Origin: Cenococcum geophilum 1.58
Lineage: Eukaryota; Ascomycota; Dothideomycetes; Gloniales; Gloniaceae
NCBI GenBank assembly: GCA_001692895.1
Contig: KV748257.1
Coordinates: forward strand, 124,001-188,000
Direction: 5' to 3'
Length of the DNA stretch: 64,000 nucleotides
In this document: positions 25,815 to 36,631 of the stretch, piece after piece
Position numbering within the stretch: the first letter of the stretch is position 1
How the letters are laid out: each line of letters starts with the position of its first letter
The notes under the pieces: model-generated
Database searches by the model: none
Told to the model about the DNA's origin: nothing
The model's input: only the letters and a program-made list of their open reading frames with translations
Made by a program: the position numbers and the translations under genes

Positions 25815-27108
25815 TATTATTATAGTTATAGCTAGCGGCTACGTAACTAAGGCGATAAGTAACTTTTTTAAGAAGATCCTTTTAGTCTTTAGTATTATCT
25901 TAAGTAAGGGCTCTAGTATATTTCTAGAATTTAACATAGAACTTATTAAATAATTTAGTAGGGCTTATCTTTAGGGTATATAGTTTAGCTTAGTTGGTAG
26001 CTAGTAGGTTATAGTCGCGGTATATTAGGTTAAGATTATTAAGAACTTCTTAGTAAACTGCCACTTCTAGGGGCTACTAGTCTCCTATTAGGCGAAGAGT
26101 CTATTAAATAGTATACCCTTTATTTACCTAATAATATAGCTAATCTTAGTATCTTTTATAGGAAAAAGGTAGGCGCTCTAAGGTAGTTTTTTTTATGGAT
26201 TTATATCTTCTAGTGGCTATATTCCTTACGGTCTCCTTAAAAGACTAGGGGATTAAGGTAGCGTATATTAGACCCTATAGTGGCAGTTTAGGTCCGATTA
26301 TTATAGCTTTTATTATTACTACTTTAGTAGGGGTTTCTATTAGGTAAAGCTACTTAGCGCTAACTCTCTGTTAAGTATTAAGTAGGTAAAGTTGCTAGGG
26401 GCGTAGAGACTTAGGTGGCGTTATATATAGTAAAGAAGTATCTAGCGTTATTATAAATGTGCTTATTAAGCTAAAATTATAGGTATTTAATTATGCCTTC
26501 TTTTTTAGTAACCGTAGCAATTAGTATAATCTTATTCTTCTTTAATTATTAGATATCGCGTTTAGATACGCGAAGGTTATCTTTAGTTTTTTAATATATA
26601 TTATTAGTAAGCGCCTTATAAGCTTATAGGTTTTAGATAATATCGCGATCTTAAGCAGTATGCATCTTAGCTTATATAAGCTTTAGGTAGTAGTTCTATA
26701 AAAGGCGGTAGTATTTATTAGGGTCTTATGCTACCATTTTTATAAACGTCTCGGCGTCTTATATTTTAATTTTAATAAGTAATAGCCCTTTTATTTACTT
26801 ATCTGTAGTTATATAGTTAATAAAAGATAAGATATTATTAATGTTTATCTTCTTAGGGGTTAAGGCTAAGGCTAATAAATCGAATTCTCCTAGAATTAAT
26901 TGGCGTCGTAGGTTAAGTATAGGTATTAGATTGTTCTTTAGGTTTAATATAGTAGCTAATAAGGAATATTATCTTACTATTATAGGTTCCTTAGAAGTAT
27001 AAAGTAAGGTAATTTATAGACACGCTACTTTTAGCAGCGCCTACAGTATTACAGAGACGTAGAATTGGTCGTAAGCTAAGCGTTAGTGGTAAAAAGGCGT
27101 AACGTAAT

Positions 27109-27300
27109 GTTATAGAACGTGGGCAGTGGCTATAGAGCGTATGTATTTAAGGAGTCTACAAGACGTTACGCAATCGATCGTAAGGGTCGAGGGCGTAAGG
27201 AGGTAATATACCTACGCGTAGCTGATATAAGCTGTACGCGAGGTATACGCAAGAGCATGGGGCTCTCCTATGGAGGCCCCTGCGGTAGGGTTCCGTAATA
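27109..27300 (-). repeat. 5' LTR of gypsy C
   Basis: 192 bp, starting TGTTATAGAACG on the plus strand. It pairs with 15396-15586, and the outer flank holds the second half of the target duplication. Confidence 0.85.
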
Positions 27301-27475
27301 AACGCCTTAGATTAAATATAAAATCCTATAGCAAATTAAATAAGGAAGTTAAAGACTTTAAAGATTAATAAGATGTATATACTTAGCGTTAGAAATAGAT
27401 TAAACATTATAGGACGATCGCATGTTCGCTCGCGTATACTTAGTATAAGAGGAAGATTAGCAACTAGACGGAGCC
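27301..27475. other. Degraded flank shared by gypsy C and LINE copy 3
   Basis: AT-rich sequence that, with C and LINE 3 removed, would join 15111-15395 to 29876 onward. No recognised domain. Confidence 0.35.
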
Positions 27476-27484
27476 GCGATTATA

Positions 27485-27491
<7 letters not shown>

Positions 27492-27517
<26 letters not shown>

Positions 27518-29859
27518 TCATTGCTTAACGTCTGATTTGGATCCCTATTGGGCCCACGCGGACTACTCCTTATTTACATATAGGAAGAAAACTCTATTTA
27601 AGAAAAATAAGAAAACCCCGTAATCTATCTCCCCGCCTTTTAGGACTCGCCTACTTAGCGCCTGCGAGTCGCCTATAGTGCTCTACTACCTTACTGTTTA
27701 ACCTCCTTAGGAACCACTGCTGCCGTAACAAGCCTACGGACGCGCTAGTATTATAAACTATTACTCTACTACTGTAGAGTTACTAGGGGGCACCTACTGC
27801 TCGCCCCCTTGCCTTTTATTACCATTTCCCTTATAACCCGGAACTAATTTAGCACATTTTAACTAATAAGCCACTAGGTAACCGCCTTGAGGCCTTTTTA
27901 TATTAAGAGCAGTGTATTATAGTTCTCTATACTAGCTGCTAAGAGCATTATTTCTTAATTAATGCGTAGGGGGTATAGTAGTATTACGTGTTTTGGTGTC
28001 TATCTTAGTAGGTAGTTATATAATAGAGTTCAACGTGCCTACTTATTTAGGCCTCTACCTTAATTTTCTAGTATTTATCCTAAACCTAGGCCTAAAGGCC
28101 TAGGGGCTTTCCATAAGCAGTTAGCTGCCACTACCTTAATAGGGGGTTTCACCAGTTCTTTTAGATATCTTATAATAGGTTAGCCTAAGTACTAGTCTGC
28201 CCCCCTGTAGTCTATATAAAAGTCTCCTCCTAGAGTTAGTACGCTTTTATACGGCTTAGGAGCCTTCTATAGCCTCTAGTTTTATACCTTTTCTATTATT
28301 TCCGCTAGTATAGGTATAAGCTGTCTTTTTTAGGGGTTGTAACTCCCGTCTTATATACCTATTAGCGTAATCCTATAAAGGTATTATAGCTGCATCCTGC
28401 AATATAAAAGCCTTGGGTACCTTCTATAGTTAAGGCCCAGACTAAAAAAGCCTCCCCTACCTAAGTAACTCCTATTTACTCCTTAAGCATATCTCACTAG
28501 CATACCGCCCTAAAGGCGAACGGTTCCGTCTATTAATATACTAACACGCGCATCCGTTCTTTTAAGCTATATAGTAGTCTTTCTAGCTAGGGCGGAATCC
28601 TACCTACCTACTAGGTGCACTAGGGGTTAGAGCCTAGCTAAGGGGTAAGGTCCCTAGAGCTAGTAGTAGCTACTATATACTATACCCCGTAGGAGGCTAG
28701 TAGAAGTATAGGGGCGTAACACCCTATACTACTACCAGTTCCCGTTTCGCGTTGCCTATAGGAGTCTCCTTATAATAGGCCAACCGTGTCTTATAGAAGG
28801 GGGGCTATAAAGACGCTAGGTCTCGCACTAGGCGACCTACTCCCCCCCCTCCTACTAACTAAGCTTATATCCCCTCTTTTTATAAGCTATACCTATATCT
28901 TTAACTATTAAGTCCTTATCCAACTGGCCTGTATTTCCCCTATAGCCTCCCCCATATATATATATTAGGTCACATACACTACGCCTATTAAGACCCTCCT
29001 ATAAGTCGCCTTATATATATACGCATTAGGTTACATACACCACGCCTATTAAGACCCTCCTATAAATCACCTGCGAGTCAACTATAAGCTAACTGTAAGT
29101 TAACTAAGTTATATACCATAGGGCCGTTAAAGCTGGCCTATGTTTCCACTGCCTAGAGCTTTACCCGTGTTTCCACCTCGTTAAGCCGTCTAGTCGCCGT
29201 TACATTGCCATTACATCGCCGTCGCGTCGCTGTTGCTGTACTAGGTCGCGCGCACTACGCCTATTAAGACCCTCTTCTAAGTCACCTAGGTGTAACTAAA
29301 TACCAGATAGACCCTTATAGAGGGGCCTTAATAAGTTCTCTAGATAAGACCTTAATAAGTTCTTTACGGTGGCCTTAAGGCCTTAATAAGTTTTGTATAA
29401 AGTATCTATAATATATTAACCTTAATAAGTTCTTATAAAAAGAGGATCCCTACGCCCTTATCGCGTATACTTTATAATCTTAAAGCTAGTATAAGCCTAA
29501 GGGTGTCCTGTTATACGCCTAGGACGCATCTATATTAACTAGCTAGATAAGGCTAGTTTTGGGCCTAGCTATAAGCTAGGTAGTTATATATTAAGCAGTT
29601 TTTATATCCCAGTTTCCCTTAATAGGCCTCCCTAGATAGTAGAACAGGAGCTTTAAGCGGAGGTAGTAAGGCTCCTGGTGTTGTTAAGGGCGATACTTTA
29701 CACGCGTCGCGGGCTTATTACCACAGAGTTAAACAACAGCGCTGCACACGCTGCGACGGCTCTCTACCATCGCCTCTGCACTTGGCTATTAAGAGGAATA
29801 GGATTCCAGATGATGTTTCCACCCGCGGCGACGTGGACGCGTGCAGTAGGGCTTCGCGG
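27492..29859 (-). mobile_element. Composite LINE, copy 3: shared 3' UTR joined to a different 5' half
   Basis: A 2.37-kb reverse-strand insertion with a perfect 16-bp target duplication GCGATTATAATATATA (27476-27491 and 29860-29875). The left 520 bp, to about 28013, is the AAT-tailed 3' UTR shared with copies 1, 2 and 5. The sequence then switches to an endonuclease-like stretch (LGGDFYIDYRGAD near 28255-28215 on the reverse strand) and upstream sequence. RT and RNase H are absent. About 28980-29290 holds a roughly 61-bp repeat. The 5'-most 180 bp (29680-29859) are GC-rich and keep CA/TG, unlike the rest. It resembles the composite MINE elements of Magnaporthe in layout. Confidence 0.75.
28960..29290 (-). 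repeat. Approximately 61-bp repeat inside LINE copy 3
   Basis: A core, cgcctattaagaccctcct, occurs at about 28982, 29043 and, slightly changed, 29265. The first two lie 61 bp apart. Confidence 0.8.
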
Positions 29860-29875
29860 GCGATTATAATATATA

Positions 29876-30479
29876 CTAACTTCCTTTCCTCGCACTAAGA
29901 ATAGGATAGTATAACTTTATTAAGCGAAAGAATAACAGTTACTAGCCGGTTATAATAATTAAACGTAGAAGATTTAATAGAAGGTATTAGAAATAATAAA
30001 GGTTATTAAATTAAAGACGGGAGTGCTATACCTCTAATAGACGACTTAGAGATAAGAGATATCTTTAAGGATAAAAATAAAAAGGAGGGGGATAGTGTTA
30101 CGGACCTTATATTAGCAGTAGTATAACTACTAAGAAGAGATATAAATAGGTTAGTTAAGATAGTATAGGAGGCACTAGAATTAGTTAAGCTATAGGATAA
30201 GGAGTAGCTAAGTTATATAGCTAGTTACATTATAAGTTCGGAATGTAAAAATGTAGGAATATAGAAATATAGAAATATAGGACGTACTAATATACTTAGT
30301 ATATTTCTTAGGCGCGGTATTATATATTTAAAGGACTACAGTCCCTACCTAGATAGTTTTCTTCTTTATAGTAAATCTTAGAATATAATTAGAGTTAATC
30401 TATTAGGCAATTACTCTACTAATTATTATTACATTGTTAACTTCTTGTTTATCTATATACCTAGCCTATTAATAAGTCT
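29876..30479. other. Degraded element remnant, unassigned
   Basis: A forward frame around 30040-30240 has an acidic and basic helical composition, perhaps gag-like. A stretch near 30245-30300 repeats 'gaaatata'. RIP-type composition; borders not resolved. Confidence 0.3.
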
Positions 30480-30850
30480 ACCATAGTTCTTACTATAAGG
30501 CTTTATTATAAACTTAGTAGTTAAAAACTAACTATAAGACCGTAATTTGCCGCAATCTATAGTAATCTAACGGCAATCTACCGTATTCTGCTATATTCCA
30601 CTAAGTTCTACTAAATCCTACTAAGTTCTACTAGGACCTAAATCCTACTAAGTTTTACTAGGACCTAAATCCTACCCTACTCTATATACGTGTTAACTAA
30701 GTAACTAAGTTAATAATATATACCCTTTCTTTCCGTTTTCTTACCTTCTTTCCATATATAACGTCTTAATCTTATTATATAGTTTATGTATATAGCTTAA
30801 TAATATCTACCTTATTATATATTATTATCGCTTATACTTACTCCGTAATA
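30480..30850 (+). repeat. LTR of gypsy family D, variant copy
   Basis: Matches the LTRs at 58908-59277 and 1415-1784 from about 30520 to the TACTCCGTAATA end at 30850. It has an extra internal duplication of about 25 bp (the 'tactaggacctaaatcctac' segment occurs twice). The left border is approximate. No matching internal region follows, so it is probably solo or truncated. Confidence 0.65.
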
Positions 30851-30859
30851 ACTATAGGC

Positions 30860-32037
30860 TATTCTTAGAGTGCTTATAGTTTAGTTTAAAGAGTTTCTAG
30901 CTTTATATTATTTAGCTTATACATTAATTAATAAAGGACTTAGTTAATAGCTAGGTAGTAGTCTATAAGTACCTTTAACGTCTATATAGTAGTAAAAACT
31001 AATAGTATAGCACGCTATAGGTCTAGGGTAAGCTTATTAAAAAGGTCCGGTATTAAATCTTTCTAGGGAATTTAGTCTTAGCTGGCTAGATATAGAAAGC
31101 AGGTTTAAAAGGCTAAAAGGTCTCTATTGTTTTTATATTTAGGCTTTTATAATTAAGGTGGGCGTTCTATACCTTAAAGGGGTCCTTATAAATAGAAGAT
31201 AGGTAGTTAATTATCTCTTTTTTAGAGAGGAAGGAGTTTACTAAGTCTTAGGCATATCGTGGACGTAGATATATCTATATATCCCTACTAGTACGGCTAA
31301 AGACATAGCCCATTTTAGCTTAAATAGTAAAGAAGTTATCTATATTAGCTTTAAGCTTATCTTATAATTAAAGCTTCTAATTATTAAATATAGGATTAGT
31401 TCCATCTATAAGTAATAGGGAATCTATAACCTTTGTAGACTATAATAATACTAATACTATGCGTTAGGTTATGGCCTTAAGGACTATAGTAAGCCTTTAG
31501 GTCTAATAATTTGTTACTAGGTATAGGGATATCTTTAGTTTTAAGCAGCTCTTAAAATCATTTAATTTTAGTATTAACTGCTATAAGCTCCAACTAGGGG
31601 TTTAAGTTGGTTATTATTTTACTATTAGAAGTAGTTAAGGGTCCTATAGCTGCTTTACTAGCTACTATATTTCTTAGCATAGTAGTAGGGGTATTAGATA
31701 ATTTTTAGTAATTTCTTTAGGTGTTCTAGCCTATATAGGTCCTTTAGGTTATATTATATGTATCCTTTTAGTTCTATCCTATCCTTAAGGTCCTATTCTA
31801 TTCTTATATATCCTTTAGGTCCATTTCTATATCCTTATTCTATTTATAGTCTATAAATATATTTAAGTTCCTTTTTAGGAGGAAAGAGTAGTAATAAGCT
31901 TTAGATAATATTAGCGACTTAGTTAATTAAGGAATAGACATATTAAAAGAGACATATAAGCCTATATAATTAGATTATCTATAAACAAGGATCTAAAGCT
32001 AGAGAAAGGAATGGGGAAGAAGAGTAGCGTTACTTAA
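30860..32037 (-). mobile_element. Ty3/gypsy gag fragment (element F)
   Basis: Reverse-strand similarity, broken across frames, to the typical ascomycete gypsy gag: a W-K-L segment, then D-x-F-x-V-Q-N-A-x-L and E-T-F regions between about 31450 and 31080. Its 5' LTR probably begins at 32038. It is a truncated fossil; pol is absent and an LTR of family D lies at its left. Confidence 0.65.
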
Positions 32038-32330
32038 TGTTATATACGGTCCTCTAGTTACGTAACTACTACTATCTAAGATTGTTTAAAACTGTCTACA
32101 ATTGTCCACTACAATCCACCGTTTTCCACTAGTGCTGTAACAATAGATTGCTATAAATTGCCGTATATATACCTGCCCTTCCTACCCTATATATATATAT
32201 ACATCGCCTATAGTCCCTATACTTATAGCATAATCTATTTCTATATAACCCAATCTTCTACCCTAAAGGAATAGTGGGATAAACTAGGTATTTTATCCTA
32301 GGACCCTAATCTAAGTCCCCTACTATATCT
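32038..32330 (-). repeat. Probable 5' LTR of element F
   Basis: Starts TGTTATATACGG at 32038, directly upstream (reverse sense) of the gag fragment, and includes a TATA-rich stretch near 32165-32205. The right end is not resolved. Confidence 0.4.
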
Positions 32331-32638
32331 CCTAACTAAAAGATATATAGAAAAAGACAAAAAAAATACCATGCGTTTAGTAAATCTAGGCTATTAGGTA
32401 AGGTAGCCGTAATATATCTAATATAAGGTCTATAATACTTTAAATTTTTAGTATTAATATCTATAATGTCGAGGTTATTATAGGGTTTAAAAGGCTAAGA
32501 AGTAAAGTATTGTATAAGGATATATACTTTAGAATAAGGTATAGTATATTATTATGTAAGCTATTATTAATATTAATATAGGCGGTAATAATATCTAGTG
32601 GTTTAACCCCTATAAGAGATACCTTTAGTTTGGGGTTT

Positions 32639-33050
32639 ATATCGGCAAAATATTGTCCCCTTTAGATAGCCTTAACTACTAGTAGTTAATAGGTAATTGA
32701 CTTACTTAACGTCTAATTCGGATCCCTATTGGGCCTACGCGGACTACTCTTTATTTATATATAGGGAGAAAACTCTACTTGAGAAAACCCCGTAATCTAT
32801 CTCCCCGTAATAATATATATATATAATAAGACTTCTTTTAAGTAACCTTTTTATTAAAAAAACTATTATATAATTTTTTATAGCGTTACTATGGAGCTTA
32901 TTAGAGCTTAAGCGAAAATTAAGTAAGGTAAGAGATTTTTTATTAAAAAAATAATCCATTAAGTTGGTGTTAAGCTTGGTGTTAAATACGTTAAATACGT
33001 CAACTACGTCAGCTATAGCCATTTGGCAGCCAATTAACATATTTAATAGT
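32639..33050 (+). mobile_element. Degraded end of the TIR/satellite element family, with a LINE fragment
   Basis: Begins TATCGGCAAAATATTG, the same terminus as the right end of 56240-58662 read inward. The next 50 bp align with that end once C to T changes are allowed. A LINE 3' fragment (32700-32807) interrupts it. Beyond that, near 33017-33040, 'ccatttggcagcc' resembles a subterminal stretch of the other copy. The far terminus is not seen. Confidence 0.5.
32700..32807 (-). mobile_element. LINE copy 4, short 3' UTR fragment
   Basis: About 105 bp identical in layout to the 3' end of LINE copies 1, 2, 3 and 5 (ttaacgtctaattcgg, then the 'actactctttatttatat' region), without an AAT tail. Confidence 0.8.
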
Positions 33051-33480
33051 ATTTAATTTCACTTAATAGGTAGTTTAAATTTCAGTATATAAACATTTTC
33101 CTAATATAGAAATTCTACTTAGTACTTTTTTACAAGGTTATTTTATATAGAGTATAAATAGATTAGCTAGAATAGGTATATGGTTTCTATAGTATCTTCT
33201 TTTAAGCAGCTTATAGTATAACGTAGTTAGCTATTAGAGGTAGTATAGCAATTAATATTACTGTTTAGCTTATTCTAAAGCTAGTTTTTAAAAAAAATAA
33301 GCGTAACTTACTCCTTTTACTAGAATTGGTAAGAGAATTAGGGAGGTATTTAGTTAAATTAGTTAAAGGAGTAGTAGCTAGCGAATTTAGGGCTAAGGAG
33401 CTAGTCCTAGACGCGTTTCTTCTATTTAGAACTTATAGGGTAATACTAATAGGGGTAGTCGGGGGCGACGGTATACACGC
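33051..33480 (+). other. AT-rich border with a short unassigned coding-like stretch
   Basis: The edge of the left transposon block. From about 33266 to 33480 one forward frame stays open for about 70 codons (LLLLLELVRELG..). It has no clear start and no recognised family. Normal base composition begins near 33450. Confidence 0.25.
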
Positions 33481-34146
33481 TCCGAGTGTTTTCTTCAGAA
33501 CATAGCTATATTCCGTTTGCAGCCTTCTCGTTTCTGTTTTTATCGCAATAGGCGCTAGAATCAAATGCATTCAAGAGCAGCTGTGGTTTGATTACTACTT
33601 CTCGTGCATGACGAGCGCCTATCACAATTCTCAGCCTTGCAGAACGATGCTTCTGATAAGGCATCCACGGACCGGTAATAACTCAAATCTTAAACGCCTC
33701 GTTGCCTTTCGATACTCATGCAATGGTAATGACGGGCCGCATCCGTTCTAGCCTCTGAGTCGTGGAAATTTTTGCAGACACCAACGCGTTCGAACAGTCT
33801 ACGCTTCGGCATTGTCGAATAAGTATTGCAAGACCTATCAATTCTTAATTGCCCAAAGCAAACATCATAGCTTCCCTTCTGGCCCGGGGTTCGTACCAGC
33901 CAGTGGGTTCCGCCAGCTCATCGTGTAACGTGTGCTTTCCTCGGCTGGGTACTTCAGTACCTTACATTGCAGCACTGGCGCGTCTTTCCCCTAGCCTCTT
34001 TCCTTTTTTCATTGCCTTCCCCAAACATTCCCAGAGGCCTCCACGACTCACTTATCCCCACTTTTACTCCAAAATGTATGTGGGCGTCCCTAGCTTAGCT
34101 TAGCACCATTTGACGCATGTAGAAGTTCGTGCAACCTGATACACGC
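33481..34146. other. Non-repetitive intergenic DNA
   Basis: Normal GC content. An 84-codon forward frame at 33849-34103 starts with a non-ATG codon and shows no domain. I see no supported gene. Confidence 0.4.
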
Positions 34147-34403
34147 TGCCACATGGTGCATGGCATCAAAATACGTCTTTTTCAAATATTTATATCTTAA
34201 CTATAGTAGCTATTTATATATAAATATAAATATAGCTTATTAAATAGTAAATAAAGTTCTTTATAGAATTAAAACATTAAAACATTCTATAAAGTATAAT
34301 TTTTTATAATTTTATTTTATAAAAAGCTTTATTACTATTTAATAAGCTAAGTATTTAAAAGGACGTATTTTGGTGCCCAGGCGGGAGCGTGCACCAGGTG
34401 GCA
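34147..34403. mobile_element. MITE, 257 bp, AT-rich core
   Basis: The ends TGCCACATGGTGCA (34147-34160) and TGCACCAGGTGGCA (34390-34403) are inverted with one mismatch. An inner inverted pair CAAAATACGTC (34167-34177) / GACGTATTTTG (34362-34372) and an AT-rich pair around tattaaatagta extend the foldback. No coding sequence. I cannot define the target duplication. Confidence 0.7.
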
Positions 34404-35340
34404 CGGACTTGTACATACATGACACCACCGGAAAAAACCTGCAAAACACAAGAAAACACTATTGAAGAAATGCAACTACGGAAATCGCGGTTCGGGCCTA
34501 AATCATCAGAACATTTACTCATTGGTGTAACTTAATTACAGGGCAACCTATTTTGCCAGTATCAAATCGCAGTTTTAGATACTGCATCAGCGCCTTTCAG
34601 TCATTTTTACAAACTTCTCCGACATGCATCAAACGTTCTGTCTTAACTTTCCTCTCAACAATATAAGTCTCTGCGGACAAGTGTTACACTCTCCCTAAGT
34701 TCCGCATTCTAGCGAACCTTGTTTGTGGCCACTATTCCATCTAGCTATGATTAGATTCCGGTTTTGGAGCACTGCATCTGGTGTCGGATGCCTTTTTAAT
34801 TACACTACAGTGTGCGCAGATACCCGGGACGGACGCCTAATATAAGCCATGCTGCTCGTGACATCTTCCGCCGAGATCGCAGTCTCGACCATTGATCTGG
34901 TCATTTGATCGCTATAGATGTTCTCGTGAACATCTATGACACCCTCATCCATTCTCCTGGTGAGACGTAGACAGCCAATCGAGAGCCTCGGGCCTTTATA
35001 TGATGCTCTTTGTGCACCGTACTACGTAAGTTAATGTTACTGAATACATGGTCAGTATTCCGGCCATCTTGGTGGAGGGTGTTCTGCCAAATACCGGCAC
35101 ATGACTTGTTCCGAATTTTTCTGCCTCAATACAGAACAATGTCGTGTATCGCTTTGAGAGTGTATACCGGACCAAACGACTCATTGCGGGATAAACAACC
35201 CCTGAGCTAGGCTTAATTATGGTAGCTGTTGAGCTAAGGCGTCTGCACGAGCCAAGGCCTGCAGAATATGGTCCATAAAGGACGTCCAAAACGACGTCCA
35301 AAGGACCCCTTAATCGTGGCCAAATGAACGCCTATCAAGG
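34404..35340. other. Non-repetitive intergenic DNA, no supported gene
   Basis: Overlapping frames on both strands near 34996-35301 (101 codons on -, 66 on +) have no recognisable domain or splice pattern. A perfect 10-bp hairpin, ATAGATGTTC/GAACATCTAT with a 4-nt loop, sits at 34914-34937. Confidence 0.4.
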
Positions 35341-36225
35341 TAATACAATATGTTAAAATTAGACGCTGTTTGAAATGTTATATAGTTAAATATATTCCAG
35401 AATAGGTTGTTTATTCCGGAATACAACCACTTAAAATTATATACGACTTTGTATTATAGATTAATAAGAACTCCTATAGATAGCGGCTAAATAGGACAAC
35501 CGATTATATAACATTACTATATTTAATAGCCACACTTTTGCCCCTTAAAGAGTTAATTTAACAAGTCTATAATATATATAATAGATAATAGTAAAAGGCT
35601 ATCTAATTATATATAACCTTTTAAAACTTATAAAATAGATAGATATGCTATATTATTAAGTATTTATATAATTTAACTAATAATAAACTTAACTAAATAG
35701 TAGTATAAGTTAAATGAGTTAATAAAATAAAAGCTATAGTATATACTATAAAAATAATATATTATAATTATAATTATTAAAAAAATATTTAATATAAAAT
35801 AATAAAGTTAACTAATTAATTTAATAGTCTTTTAATATAATGTTAATTTTAATAATTTTACTAACTTTACTTTTTAAAAAAAACCAACTTTTAATACTCT
35901 CTTTATTACCACTATTTAAATTATATTTATTTTATCTTTTTGTACAAATTTATAGTAAAAAAAAGCTTATTATATATGTTATATATTATTAAACTATACT
36001 AGTAATAAAAGATTTTTTTTTTAAGTATTTAATGCAATTTTAGTAAGGCTTTAATGGTTTTAATAGACTTTAATAAAAGTAAGATTTTTTTTTAAAAAAA
36101 ATAGTATATATTCTAATAGTAATATCTAATTATATAATATATATATATTTAATAACTATATCTTTTACCTCTTAAAAGAGTTAATTTAATAGTTTATAAT
36201 AGTTTATTTCCTTTTAAAGACGATT
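35341..36225. repeat. AT-rich block bounded by about 58-bp direct repeats
   Basis: Very AT-rich with no open frame. Two similar stretches sharing 'aaagagttaattta' lie at about 35518-35575 and 36143-36200. Inverted TTCCGGAA-type motifs occur near 35396-35424 and 36227-36261. It may be an old RIPped element remnant inside the gene island. Confidence 0.4.
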
Positions 36226-36631
36226 TGTTCCGAAATAATGTAGAAATAATCCGGAACGAGTCGTGGACCGGAATTAGGTAGAAAAATTTCCTCGACGTAC
36301 AGGTGACGTATTTTCTAAACATCGGAATGATGACGAAATTCCCGAGGACTCGAGTACTGTGGTATTAACCCATATTTAATGCAGGTGCTCATGGCATTGC
36401 CCCTTTATTAAAGTCTTCTGACGTGACGTTCCAGATTCCCTCTCATAAATACCGCTGGTTTTGGTGGAATGAGTGTGTAATAAATGTAACCATTGTATTA
36501 GTAGTGTACAGACACTCTGAAGAGCTCTTACCAAAGTAAACAATATACCTTTAGTATCTTATCTACGTGCTCGTTTCAAGGGTTCGAATGAGACCGTTCC
36601 CCTGGTGACCTCCCTAGCGTCCTAAATAACA
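36226..36631 (+). repeat. Possible solo LTR
   Basis: 406 bp starting TGTTCCGA and ending AATAACA, with a TATA-like 'ctcataaatac' followed by an AATAAA signal (36480), an LTR-like order. No flanking target duplication is clear, and no second copy is in the window. Confidence 0.25.

Larger units (their letters stand above)
15396..27300 (-). mobile_element. Complete Ty3/gypsy element C with target duplication, hosting a LINE
   Basis: A reverse-strand gypsy with both LTRs: 3' LTR 15396-15586, 5' LTR 27109-27300. Outside the LTRs lie gacgc (15391-15395) and aacgc (27301-27305), a 5-bp target duplication differing at one base. From right to left it has gag (27000-25829 and 20245-19900, with a zinc-knuckle region near 19980), protease, RT (about 19000-18200), RNase H (18200-17650) and integrase (17600-15900). 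A LINE at 20246-25814 splits gag. Without the LINE it is about 6.3 kb, a normal gypsy length. Structurally whole, but with dozens of RIP-type breaks. Confidence 0.85.

Noticed and set aside
34996-35301. Overlapping 101-codon (-) and 66-codon (+) ORFs
   Set aside because: No domain, no splice signals linking them to further exons, and both strands open equally.
36591-36600. tRNA B-box-like ggttcgaatg
   Set aside because: No matching A box, no cloverleaf and no acceptor stem could be drawn around it.
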